The position numbers and the translations under genes were made by a program. 64,000 nucleotides of DNA from Bacteroides thetaiotaomicron VPI-5482 (GTDB lineage: Bacteria; Bacteroidota; Bacteroidia; Bacteroidales; Bacteroidaceae). Location: assembly GCF_000011065.1 (NCBI RefSeq), contig NC_004663.1:2666001-2730000 (forward strand). Direction: 5' to 3'. Shown here piece by piece: positions 17,046-25,033 of the stretch; within the stretch, counting starts at the first letter, position 1, and each line of letters opens with the position of its first letter. Below the pieces are notes generated by a model, which was not told the origin of the DNA, ran no database searches, and saw nothing but the letters and a program-made list of their open reading frames with translations.

Positions 17046-17396
17046 ATGAAACGAACAAATTTATTTTTCGGTTTGGCATTTGCATTATTCTGCTCATTGC
17101 CAATGTATGCACAAACAGTATCTGAAGATGTAGATATCAACACTACATCAGAATCTGCAACTCCCAGATTTGTCAACATGTTCATTAATGATAATGGTGC
17201 CATTTATCCCATTTACGTACCCAATTTATCTGAAAACACAAAGATTCAGGAAGTTTGGAATGAAGCCTCTGCTATCTTGGGCACAAGGTATTTTGATCTT
17301 TACTATAATGGTCAAAAGTTGAGCTTAGACAAGAGTTTCGCTGATTATTGGATCACAGGTAATATTTCTGTTTACCTTGAAGTTAGAAGGCGTTAA
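17046..17396 (+). CDS. Small secreted protein with a ubiquitin-like (beta-grasp) domain
   Basis: 116 residues. Cleavable signal peptide with a likely SPase I site after MYA (residue 22), so periplasmic or released. Residues about 41-116 follow the ubiquitin pattern end to end: NGAIYPIYV for the first hairpin, TKIQEVW for the helix start, LYYNGQKL against LIFAGKQL of ubiquitin, ADYWI against SDYNI, and VYLEVRRR against LHLVLRLR. It ends at RRR without the Gly-Gly tail, so conjugation like eukaryotic ubiquitin is not expected. B. fragilis is known to export a ubiquitin homologue; this is a more diverged relative or an independent beta-grasp protein (inference). AT-rich surroundings suggest horizontal origin. 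Own promoter, operator-like sites and terminator; a Crp-type gene follows. Confidence 0.72.
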   Translation: MKRTNLFFGLAFALFCSLPMYAQTVSEDVDINTTSESATPRFVNMFINDNGAIYPIYVPNLSENTKIQEVWNEASAILGTRYFDLYYNGQKLSLDKSFADYWITGNISVYLEVRRR

Positions 17397-17421
17397 GTTA
17401 ACAATTACTTTTCTTACAGAG

Positions 17422-17450
17422 AGAGTGTGTTGTCCGGAGCACACTCTTTT
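17422..17450 (+). terminator. Rho-independent terminator of the ubiquitin-like gene
   Basis: AGAGTGTG pairs with CACACTCT across a 10-base loop, followed by TTT. Confidence 0.75.
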
Positions 17451-17664
17451 AAACAAATACTTTTTCTTAGTCTATTTCTCTCTCTTGCCTAAATAAATTA
17501 TATATACTATATTGATCAAACACATGCATTTTCATTTCTTCATCGCCAAAATCTGTATTTAATAGACTTTTATCTATTTCGTATCTGAATTCAAATCACA
17601 AAATACAAAATTAAGTGATTATATATAAATGATAAATATATTCTTAGATAAATATTCATCATTC

Positions 17665-17680
17665 ATAAACTTAAGTTCAT
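17665..17680. promoter_or_regulatory. Candidate autoregulatory operator of the Crp-type gene
   Basis: ATAAACTTAAGTTCAT differs from the perfect palindrome at 16914-16929 at only one arm base. Centred about 28 bases before the inferred start, where a bound protein would block the -33 region. Confidence 0.45.
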
Positions 17681-17689
17681 CAACACCTC

Positions 17690-17697
17690 TATATTTG
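17690..17697 (+). promoter_or_regulatory. -7 box (TATATTTG) of the Crp-type gene
   Basis: TAnnTTTG match about 93 bases before the ATG at 17790. Confidence 0.5.
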
Positions 17698-17789
17698 CAT
17701 TTTTTATTACTAATACATATTAAACGCATAGCATTTTCCATTACATTTATAACAAAAAGCCTACCATAACTCATAATAAAACGAATAAT

Positions 17790-18371
17790 ATGCATAGTAA
17801 AAATGATTTCAACATTGAAAATTACATAAAAGCTCTATCCACATACATACCAGCGTCCTCCATGGTCAAACTAAAAAAAGCATATAAAGCCTTCACTTTT
17901 ACAAAACACCCTAAATCAACTATTCTTGAAAACAGACAACTGAATGATTCATTTTGCATCCTTATATGTGGGACCATAAGACATTACACAATAGATAGTA
18001 ACACAGCAGAAGAACAAACATTACGATTCACCCTCTCAGGCAATTTACTGTGTCAATATGGAACCGCTACAGAAGCAACAGAATATTTAAGCTGCCTATC
18101 TGAATGTACCATTTTATCTGTCTCAAATACAATTTTAGCAGAGATAGGAGAAGAAACAAATTTGAGAATATACTGTCAAAATATTATAAAAGAAAACTTA
18201 GAGTTAGAAGTGGCTCTATTAAGAATGCCACCAGAAAAGCGATATATAAAACTATGCAAACAATATCAAAACATATTTCTGACGGTCCCATTAAAATACA
18301 TTGCGTCATTTTTAGGAATCACTCCCCAAGCTTTATGCAGAATTAGAAAGCGTTTACTAATAACACCCTAA
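17790..18371 (+). CDS. Crp/Fnr-family transcriptional regulator
   Basis: 193 residues. The N-terminal two thirds fit a cyclic-nucleotide-binding-like jelly roll (FTKHPKSTILENRQLNDSFCILICGTIRHY; then TLRFTLSGNLL), with no obvious heme or iron-sulphur cysteine set. The C-terminal helix-turn-helix is LKYIASFLGITPQALCRIRKRL. AT-rich like its upstream neighbour. Paired operator-like sites in its own promoter and in the ubiquitin-like promoter make it the likely regulator of both (inference). Its stop overlaps the convergent LptD gene by four bases. Confidence 0.82.
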   Translation: MHSKNDFNIENYIKALSTYIPASSMVKLKKAYKAFTFTKHPKSTILENRQLNDSFCILICGTIRHYTIDSNTAEEQTLRFTLSGNLLCQYGTATEATEYLSCLSECTILSVSNTILAEIGEETNLRIYCQNIIKENLELEVALLRMPPEKRYIKLCKQYQNIFLTVPLKYIASFLGITPQALCRIRKRLLITP

Positions 18372-21076
18372 TACCACTGAATATTACTTTGCGTCTGACT
18401 TCTCTGCTCATATTTCAAGTCTTGAAGAATACTTGCATTAGCACGAATCGTAACATTATAGTATTTCCAACGTCCAAATGGTGAAAGACTGGCAGACAAG
18501 TTAAAGCAGTGCAAATCACGAGAAATCGTACAGGAAGTCTGCGTTATTTCCTTCGCTTGGAAATCGTAACCCGAATTGAACGAAAGCGACCAGTTATTGG
18601 AAATCTTCACATTACCATTCATATTGATATTGTGAGTATAAGTAAACGGATATCTCATCGAATAGCGATTAATAGGCTTAGTCCTATCTTCACGAATATT
18701 AAATGAATAACTGAAACTTAAAGACCAAGGCATCTTGAATACTTGATAACCATCCGGGTCGGCTTGCGCCTTCTCTACTTTCTTGGTCGTAGTTCCATCT
18801 TCCGTACCTTCAGAATCTTCTCCGTCTCCATCTTCTGACTCCTTCTTGTCTTTATCCTTCTCGTCTTCCTTCGGACCGAACCACTTTTTCCAGGTATCGT
18901 TATTAAAGGTATAGTTAAAAGAAGAACCATACCCCTGAAAACGTCCGAAACGTCCATACGACCATTCAGTTCGATTACCTTCGACCACATTACCACTTTT
19001 ATCAAACGTATAAGCGTAAGTAGCAAATGATGCATTCATATTGAAAGTATAATTCTTTGTCAGTTTCAGTCGAAGATTCATACTCAAGGGGCTCCATGGC
19101 TTTTCCTTTGCAGCCATATTATATGACATATTCACACTCAAATCATCAATCAAGCTGACTTTCTTTAATGTATCCTTCTTAGCATCATAATATTTCATCT
19201 CCAGATTATTAGCAATCGAGAAACTAACCGTTCCCGAACCCTCACGTGAAGGGACTCCAAAAGGCTGTCCCGTATAGGGTGAATAATACTGAGTATTTCC
19301 GTTATTATCCGTATACTCTTCCCAGTATTTACTAAATGCAGGAGCACCACTGATACCAACCTGCGGAGTGACAACGTGGCGAATCTGTATCTCTTTCTTC
19401 TTCATGAAAAGAGGTTTGTACATACCATACAGTTTAGTACTTAAAGACAAACTGGCTGAATAGTTGGAAACACGATAAAAGCCATTAATAGTATCATTCA
19501 GATTCTGTTCCAAACGCCCTGTTTCCTCATTATACGTCTGATTTATCTTGCGGGTGTACCAACGCTCCGTATAATTCACCGAAGGATTGACCTGCAAATA
19601 CTTGAACAGTGTAAAAGTAGCACTGACAGGAATATTATGGTTCATCGCATTTTCCCATCCGCTGATGCCGGTCTTGAACAGACGGTCGTCTTTAGTACGG
19701 ATACTGTTCGTCAGACGTCCTGTATAGCTGACAGAAATCTTCTCATACCAACGCTCGGCTCCGGCAGCCTTCTTCCGCTTGAAGGGAAACAGACGGCTCA
19801 ATGTAATATTAAGGTCAGGAAGCGTTACTGCAATGGATGAGTCACGCATGGTCTGCGCAATATTGGTCGTTCCAGACAAGGTCAGACCGATATCGGGGAA
19901 ACTACGGGAGTAACTGATACTTGATGTCTTTGTATTCTGAGTCAACAACTGGGAGTTATAAAGGTTGTTGATGTTAGATCGTTCGTAACTACTGGTAGAG
20001 AAGTTCACACTGGCGGAGAAAGTACTGTTCGGACTTGCCTTGGCATCCTGACGGTGGTTCCACACTACCTTGAAGTCTTTGGCAACCGTATAATCCGGCA
20101 TTCCTTTGTCTCCGGTCTTGGTCACCTGATAATCCGCCTGCAATGTACCGGAGTATTTGTACCTCTTATTATAATTGGTCAATCCGGAAAGCCGCCATGA
20201 ACCTTTCGTGAATATATCTCCTGTCAGCTTCAAGTCCATGATGTCACTCATAGCAAAGTAATATCCGCCTTCCGCCAGACCGAAACCACGGCTTGAATCA
20301 TCCATATACGTCGGCATAATGAAACCCGAAGAATAGCTGCTGGAGAAAGGGAAGAAGAAAAACGGCACAGCCAGCGGCAGGGGAACATCTTCCACCACAA
20401 GATAGGCAGGTCCTGTCACTACATTCTTCTTGGGGCGCACTTTGGCTCTTGTCAACTGCATATAGAAGTGAGGATGGTCATGATGATCACAAGTCGTGTA
20501 GCGACCGTGCTCCATAAAGATTTCATCATTTGCTCCTTTCTTGGCTCTGCTACCGGTCACATAACCTTCACCCTGTTGAGTGATAATATCGGTGATTCCC
20601 GCTTTTTTGCTCTTGAAGTTATAGCTGATTGTTTCTGTATCGTATGCAGTTTCACCTTCTTTAAAGACAGGTTTACCTTTGATCGTTCCCGTCGTGTCTT
20701 TAATACCATAGGCGTGTACTGTACTACTGTCCAGATTCATGGAAATCACTTCCGCTGCCAGCTCAATGTTCTGATAGTTGACTTTGCCGCTACCATAAAG
20801 CGTAGCGGCACCTCCCAATGTAAAAGTGGTGGAGTCGTTAGATTCATAAATAACCGGTGCATCGAACGGTTGTTTCTTTGTCGGTGCTACAGAGTCAACG
20901 CGTACCACAACTGTATCCGCCCCTAACGAATCTTTCCTGTTAAGGGAATCCGTTTGTGCAGTGTTGGAGGCAATCATCCCTCTTCTTCGACGCTGAGACG
21001 TAGCCTCATCAGGAAGCATCAGCAAGACAATCAGCAATATGAATGATATAATTATTTTTGCTCTCAATGGCGCCAT
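18368..21076 (-). CDS. lptD: LptD-like outer-membrane LPS assembly protein
   Basis: 902 residues. A signal-anchor-like N-terminus (IIISFILLIVLLMLPDEATS) is followed by a low-complexity linker, an OstA/LptA-like periplasmic beta-jellyroll (TLGGAATLYGSGKVNYQNIELAAEVISM) and a long beta-strand-rich barrel with many alternating aromatic strands. The EHGRYTTCDHHDHPHFYMQL cysteine region and VEDVPLPLAVPFFFFPFS match the conserved start of the LptD barrel. An acidic Lys/Glu/Asp insert (near 760-800) probably lies in a loop. It inserts LPS into the outer leaflet with LptE, which is not here. TACTTTTG -7 box upstream. Confidence 0.85.
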   Translation of the reverse strand: MAPLRAKIIISFILLIVLLMLPDEATSQRRRRGMIASNTAQTDSLNRKDSLGADTVVVRVDSVAPTKKQPFDAPVIYESNDSTTFTLGGAATLYGSGKVNYQNIELAAEVISMNLDSSTVHAYGIKDTTGTIKGKPVFKEGETAYDTETISYNFKSKKAGITDIITQQGEGYVTGSRAKKGANDEIFMEHGRYTTCDHHDHPHFYMQLTRAKVRPKKNVVTGPAYLVVEDVPLPLAVPFFFFPFSSSYSSGFIMPTYMDDSSRGFGLAEGGYYFAMSDIMDLKLTGDIFTKGSWRLSGLTNYNKRYKYSGTLQADYQVTKTGDKGMPDYTVAKDFKVVWNHRQDAKASPNSTFSASVNFSTSSYERSNINNLYNSQLLTQNTKTSSISYSRSFPDIGLTLSGTTNIAQTMRDSSIAVTLPDLNITLSRLFPFKRKKAAGAERWYEKISVSYTGRLTNSIRTKDDRLFKTGISGWENAMNHNIPVSATFTLFKYLQVNPSVNYTERWYTRKINQTYNEETGRLEQNLNDTINGFYRVSNYSASLSLSTKLYGMYKPLFMKKKEIQIRHVVTPQVGISGAPAFSKYWEEYTDNNGNTQYYSPYTGQPFGVPSREGSGTVSFSIANNLEMKYYDAKKDTLKKVSLIDDLSVNMSYNMAAKEKPWSPLSMNLRLKLTKNYTFNMNASFATYAYTFDKSGNVVEGNRTEWSYGRFGRFQGYGSSFNYTFNNDTWKKWFGPKEDEKDKDKKESEDGDGEDSEGTEDGTTTKKVEKAQADPDGYQVFKMPWSLSFSYSFNIREDRTKPINRYSMRYPFTYTHNINMNGNVKISNNWSLSFNSGYDFQAKEITQTSCTISRDLHCFNLSASLSPFGRWKYYNVTIRANASILQDLKYEQRSQTQSNIQWY

Positions 21077-21103
21077 TAACTAATAGTTTTACGCTTGAAG
21101 TGG

Positions 21104-21111
21104 CAAAAGTA
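21104..21111 (-). promoter_or_regulatory. -7 box (TACTTTTG) of the LptD-like gene
   Basis: TAnnTTTG match on the minus strand, 27 bases before the start codon at 21076. Confidence 0.55.
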
Positions 21112-21166
21112 CACAATCTTCATCAATAATGCGTGAGAATCTCCGTTATTTAATTATTTTTTAGTG

Positions 21167-21703
21167 CTATAAAAACAAAGAGCACCACCCATCAAAGCGG
21201 TTTAGACCTTCTTCACCATATTTTGCAATGCTTTTCCGGGCTTTTTCTACTGTCTTTTCTTCGTCAAGATGAGTTTTAGAAAAGAATTTATCGGCAAAAC
21301 AGATTATTTGCTCTTCCAGAGTGACGGGCACCATCTCACGATGAGGAACAGGAAGCTGGCGTTCTATGATTTCTTCCAGTGTCAGTCCGGCTCCGGTGTG
21401 ACGTTCGCAAACCAGTGCATGGCGTTCAAAACCTTCTTTTCGTAAAAGGTCTGCACCCAGATAGCCGTGCGCGATGTAGGGATGCTCTCCGAAACATTGG
21501 ATGGTGGGAGCATCGGTCATAAAGATTCCTATATCGTGCAGAAGCGCGGCTTCTCTGACAAAGCTGCGGTTGATAGGTAAGTTAGGATGTGCATCTACAA
21601 TCTTCAAAGCTTTTTGGGCTACAGAAAGGCTATGTATTAGTAGAATGTGTCGTTGTTCCGTATCCTGCGGATAAAATTTGTCGATGATTTCTATTGGATT
21701 CAT
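21167..21703 (-). CDS. HD-domain (HDIG) phosphohydrolase
   Basis: 178 residues. The HD metal-binding set is visible: HSLSVAQKAL (His), then the HDIG motif AALLHDIGIFM, followed by further histidines (GEHPYIAHGYLGADLL; CERHTGAGLTLEEI) and FADKFFSK (Asp). HD proteins of this size hydrolyse nucleotides or phosphomonoesters; the substrate cannot be told. Single gene on the minus strand upstream of the LptD gene with a 90-base gap; each probably has its own promoter. Confidence 0.88.
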   Translation of the reverse strand: MNPIEIIDKFYPQDTEQRHILLIHSLSVAQKALKIVDAHPNLPINRSFVREAALLHDIGIFMTDAPTIQCFGEHPYIAHGYLGADLLRKEGFERHALVCERHTGAGLTLEEIIERQLPVPHREMVPVTLEEQIICFADKFFSKTHLDEEKTVEKARKSIAKYGEEGLNRFDGWCSLFL

Positions 21704-21745
21704 ACTTTTTCACTAGTTATTACTTGTTCCCTTACTGATAAATGA

Positions 21746-21753
21746 TATTTTTG
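21746..21753 (+). promoter_or_regulatory. -7 box (TATTTTTG) of the DUF1343 gene
   Basis: TAnnTTTG match with a near -33 element CTTG (21723-21726) 19 bases upstream; the ATG is at 21779. Confidence 0.6.
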
Positions 21754-21778
21754 TGCAATATTACAAAAATTTACTGAT

Positions 21779-22942
21779 ATGCAAGCCAGAAGTTCCCTCA
21801 TTCTTTTCTCTCTGTTCATAATACTGTGTTCTACATACGCCAGTGGAAAAGTAATTACGGGTGCCGAGCGTATGGATCAATACCTGCCGTTAATCAAAGG
21901 AAAGCGGGTAGGAATGGTGGTAAACCACACTTCCATCGTCGGCACAGAGCCAATTCATCTGCTGGATACTTTATTAAAACAAAAAATCGATATAGTGAAA
22001 GTCTTTGCACCGGAACACGGTTTCCGCGGCAACGCGGATGCCGGTGAAACAGTAAAAGACGGAAAAGACAGCCGTACGGGAGTAACCATCGTCTCGCTCT
22101 ACGGAGATAATAAAAAACCGACTGCCGCCCAACTGAAAGATATCGATGTAATCTTGTTCGACATCCAGGATGTGGGCGCACGTTTCTATACATATATCAG
22201 TACGATGTATTATGTAATGGAAGCTTGTGCGGAAAACAAAAAAGAGATGATTATACTGGACCGCCCCAATCCATGCGATTACGTAGAGGGACCTGTATTA
22301 AAAGCCGGATATAAAAGTTTTGTCGGAATGCTGCCTTTGCCGGTTCTTCACGGTTGTACTATCGGAGAGCTGGCGCAGATGATCAATGGAGAAGGATGGA
22401 TGACTACCCAGGCAAAGACTTGTCCGCTGACTGTGATTCCCGTAAAAGGGTGGAAACACGGACAGCCCTATGCACTTCCCGTGAAACCGTCTCCCAACTT
22501 GCCCAATGCACAATCCATCCGCCTTTATGCCTCACTTTGCCCTTTTGAAGCAACACGTGTCAGTGTGGGACGCGGAACGACCTTTCCTTTTCAGGTGTTA
22601 GGCACACCTAACAAAAAGTATGGCGATTTTGCCTTCACTCCGCGCTCCCTGCCGGGATTCGACAAAAATCCGATGCACAAAGGAGTCACTTGTTATGGCG
22701 AAGATTTACGGAACGTAACAGACGTAAACGGTTTCACGCTCCGTTACTTTCTGCGTTTCTACCGTTTATCCGGCGAAGGCGCAGCATTCTTCTCCCGTCC
22801 CCGATGGTTTGACTTACTGATGGGAACGGATTCGGTACGCAAAGCGATCCTTAAAGGAGAATCGGAAGAGGAAATCCGTGACAGCTGGCAAAAGGAGTTG
22901 CAGACCTACCGTGATATGAGACAGAAGTATTTACTTTACTAA
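21779..22942 (+). CDS. namZ: DUF1343 protein, NamZ-type exo-beta-N-acetylmuramidase
   Basis: 387 residues with a signal peptide (LILFSLFIILCSTYASG). It is DUF1343 throughout: KRVGMVVNHTSIVG, VKVFAPEHGFRGNADAGE, DVILFDIQDVGARFYTYIST, ILDRPNPC and ESLC-type SLCPFEATRVSVGRGTTFPF. NamZ (CAZy GH171) removes terminal N-acetylmuramic acid from peptidoglycan fragments, so a periplasmic cell-wall recycling role is likely. Convergent with the metallophosphoesterase gene, overlapping it by 12 bases. Confidence 0.85.
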   Translation: MQARSSLILFSLFIILCSTYASGKVITGAERMDQYLPLIKGKRVGMVVNHTSIVGTEPIHLLDTLLKQKIDIVKVFAPEHGFRGNADAGETVKDGKDSRTGVTIVSLYGDNKKPTAAQLKDIDVILFDIQDVGARFYTYISTMYYVMEACAENKKEMIILDRPNPCDYVEGPVLKAGYKSFVGMLPLPVLHGCTIGELAQMINGEGWMTTQAKTCPLTVIPVKGWKHGQPYALPVKPSPNLPNAQSIRLYASLCPFEATRVSVGRGTTFPFQVLGTPNKKYGDFAFTPRSLPGFDKNPMHKGVTCYGEDLRNVTDVNGFTLRYFLRFYRLSGEGAAFFSRPRWFDLLMGTDSVRKAILKGESEEEIRDSWQKELQTYRDMRQKYLLY

Positions 22943-24289
22943 GGAACGGTTCCTCCACTTCTCAGCATTCCGTTCGAACTCTTCGGCTTTCTTTCCACTC
23001 AACCTTGCAGGCATTTCAAGTATCTCCGGAATGTCTTTTGCATTGTCAATGATTTGAGTGCCGGAAGCGTTCTTCACAATACGGACATCATCGTACAGTG
23101 AGTCATTCTCCAGATAAGCTTGCATCCGGAGCGTGTCTCCCGTCACGTCGATATGCTGGTAGAAACGGCGGTCCGTCCCGAAACGATCATACTTATCATT
23201 GAAAGATAGACGGTAACTCTTCGGGGAAGCGTGGCTTACCAGATACAACGGGGTGGTCATTTCGCCCTCATCGTTCTTATTAGTCATACGGGCATAGTTA
23301 TGCTCATGTCCCTGAAGCACCAAGTCTACTCCATATTCACGGAACAGTCCGTCGAACATCCAGCGTACGGCAAGGTTGTTCGTTTTACCTTTTATAGAAT
23401 ATACAGGATGATGGAGCATGACGATCTTCCATTTCTTTTTCGAAGCCTTCAGCGTTTTCTCCAGCCATTCCCGTTGAGAGAAGAGGAACCAAGGATCACG
23501 GTTACTATCCAGCGTGATGATAGTGGCATCGTTGTAATCAATAGAATATACATTATTATTCTTATACCTCGATTCGAGCAGATAAGAAAAGACATAAGCA
23601 AATCGTTTCTCCAAAACACGTACCAGTCCTTTTACATATTCATGATTTCCCGGAGAAACCAATATCGGTTTGGTGGGAGCTATGGAATCCACGCTCTGAT
23701 AGGCTTCATCCCAGTAACAGTTCATCGGACGCTCTGCAAAGTCACCGGCAAACATATAGAAGTCCGCCTGCGGATAGCGATGGCGCACATTTTCCATAAA
23801 GCCACGTGTCTTTCCACGCAAAGTATCCTGCACGTCACCTATAAATACAAAGGAGAAATGATCAGTCGAATCGGGTTGCATCGTGAACGAATACCAATCG
23901 GATGAGCGATCGTCATTCCATACCCGATAAGAGTAGGAATCGCCATAAGAGAGTTCTTTAAATTTTGCCCAGTTGGCATAACCGAACCCGCCCAGTGTAC
24001 GGAGAAATTTGGAAGAGCCGTCAACGAGAAGAGTATCTCCGGAACCGATCTTTGTATATTCCAGCTTTGCCTGCTTGGAAACGCCTCCGCACACCCAGCT
24101 CACATTACGGGACAGTTCGCCGTCATTTCCGAATGTCAGAAATACCCGTTGCGGGTCTTCCGTCAGCACATAGCGTATTTCAGGGATATTGTGGAACCAG
24201 ACTTTCCAGCGTATCTTACAAATGACACCACCGGCAATCAATATCAGGAGAACGATGCCCCAAGCTATTTTCTTCTTCGTAATCTTCAT
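22931..24289 (-). CDS. Membrane-anchored metallophosphoesterase (purple-acid-phosphatase-like)
   Basis: 452 residues from the ATG at 24289. One N-terminal membrane segment (IAWGIVLLILIAGGVIC) is followed by a fibronectin-III-like N-domain and a calcineurin-type phosphoesterase core. Metal-binding motifs in order are FVFIGDVQD, FAGDFAERP, SPGNHEY, MLHHPVYS and LQGHEHNYAR, all intact. It likely acts in the periplasm on phosphomonoesters or cell-wall or lipid phosphates; the substrate is unknown. The start is fixed by a TATCTTTG -7 box at 24314-24321; the frame open to 24316 begins inside that promoter. Confidence 0.88.
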   Translation of the reverse strand: MKITKKKIAWGIVLLILIAGGVICKIRWKVWFHNIPEIRYVLTEDPQRVFLTFGNDGELSRNVSWVCGGVSKQAKLEYTKIGSGDTLLVDGSSKFLRTLGGFGYANWAKFKELSYGDSYSYRVWNDDRSSDWYSFTMQPDSTDHFSFVFIGDVQDTLRGKTRGFMENVRHRYPQADFYMFAGDFAERPMNCYWDEAYQSVDSIAPTKPILVSPGNHEYVKGLVRVLEKRFAYVFSYLLESRYKNNNVYSIDYNDATIITLDSNRDPWFLFSQREWLEKTLKASKKKWKIVMLHHPVYSIKGKTNNLAVRWMFDGLFREYGVDLVLQGHEHNYARMTNKNDEGEMTTPLYLVSHASPKSYRLSFNDKYDRFGTDRRFYQHIDVTGDTLRMQAYLENDSLYDDVRIVKNASGTQIIDNAKDIPEILEMPARLSGKKAEEFERNAEKWRNRSLVK

Positions 24290-24313
24290 TTTTCCGATTT
24301 TAAAAACTGGTAG

Positions 24314-24321
24314 CAAAGATA
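24314..24321 (-). promoter_or_regulatory. -7 box (TATCTTTG) of the metallophosphoesterase gene
   Basis: Perfect TAnnTTTG match on the minus strand, 25 bases before the ATG at 24289. Confidence 0.62.
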
Positions 24322-24464
24322 AATATAGTGTCCCATAAATCGGAAATTATGTCCTTTTTTAACCTTTAACAAATTCACCTCTACATGAGAATTTAAATAT
24401 CTAAAATTGCTGTCATCTGTCACCAAAAGCTAAATAACACACTGATTATAAGCTAATAAAGAGG

Positions 24465-24533
24465 TGACAGCAGGGCGTGACAGCATTGTGACAGCACATT
24501 TTGTTGTCACAATGCCGTCACGCTTTGCTGTCA
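24465..24533. repeat. Long hairpin built of TGACAGCA motifs
   Basis: Arms 24465-24493 and 24505-24533 are complementary at 26 of 29 positions, with an 11-base loop. The left arm region repeats GTGACAGCA three times. A further TGCTGTCA...TGTCACC lies just upstream at about 24410-24424. Confidence 0.8.
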
Positions 24534-24610
24534 TATCCTGCTACTATCATATATTGCTCCTTGGAATGATAAATCAAAGAATAGCTTAGTCTAGTTGGTT
24601 TCCATGCGAT

Positions 24611-24735
24611 GAAACTATAGTTCCAAAGCATTGAAACCAATAGTTTCAAGCCGCAGAAACTTTAGTTCCAAGCTGAAGAAACCAAAGTTTCAAGCAGAGG
24701 AAACTCCAGTTTCAAGACGATGAAACTAAAGTTTC
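24611..24735. repeat. Tandem array of six palindromes, 22-bp period (GAAACT-nn-AGTTTC)
   Basis: Six units, each a 14-base near-palindrome (15 in unit 2) plus an 8-base spacer that mostly starts AAGC. Cores are at 24611, 24633, 24656, 24678, 24700 and 24722. Arms stay complementary while centres vary. A truncated seventh motif (GGAAACTGA) abuts the IS end. Same architecture as 42258-42390, with a different sequence. Confidence 0.85.
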
Positions 24736-25033
24736 ATCAAGCAAAAAACAATTTCTACAATAGGAAACTGATGTGTACTGGTTTTAGTTGACAACTTCGT
24801 TTGTTATAACTGAATTAGTTTACTCAATATACTTTAATATCTAAATAGGTTTACTTTTGTTATTCTTATTCCTATGTTAGTTGTCTTTTGTTGGTGCTTG
24901 CAAATTTATGCATCTTCCTTTATTTACGCAAGCCTTCTTCAGGAAAATGTAATGTTGCCAACAACCAAAAACTCTTCGGTCGGGGATCGCCCTAGCGGCA
25001 AGGGGCGGGACCACCCGTCCCGACGAGCGGGTA

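Larger units (their letters stand above)
17397..17789. other. AT-rich intergenic region between the ubiquitin-like gene and the Crp-type gene
   Basis: Holds the terminator (17422-17450), then AT-rich DNA without credible frames, an operator-like palindrome (17665-17680) and a -7 box (17690-17697). Confidence 0.65.
24290..24773. other. Gene-free region rich in hairpins, upstream of the IS element
   Basis: Between the metallophosphoesterase start and the left end of the IS lie that gene's promoter, a 29-bp-stem hairpin (24465-24533), and a six-copy 22-bp-period palindrome array (24611-24735). No protein-coding frame is convincing. Confidence 0.75.

Noticed and set aside
24611..24735. CRISPR array
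   Set aside because: Units are 14-base palindromes with 8-base spacers; a CRISPR needs longer repeats and about 30-base unique spacers, and no cas genes are present.
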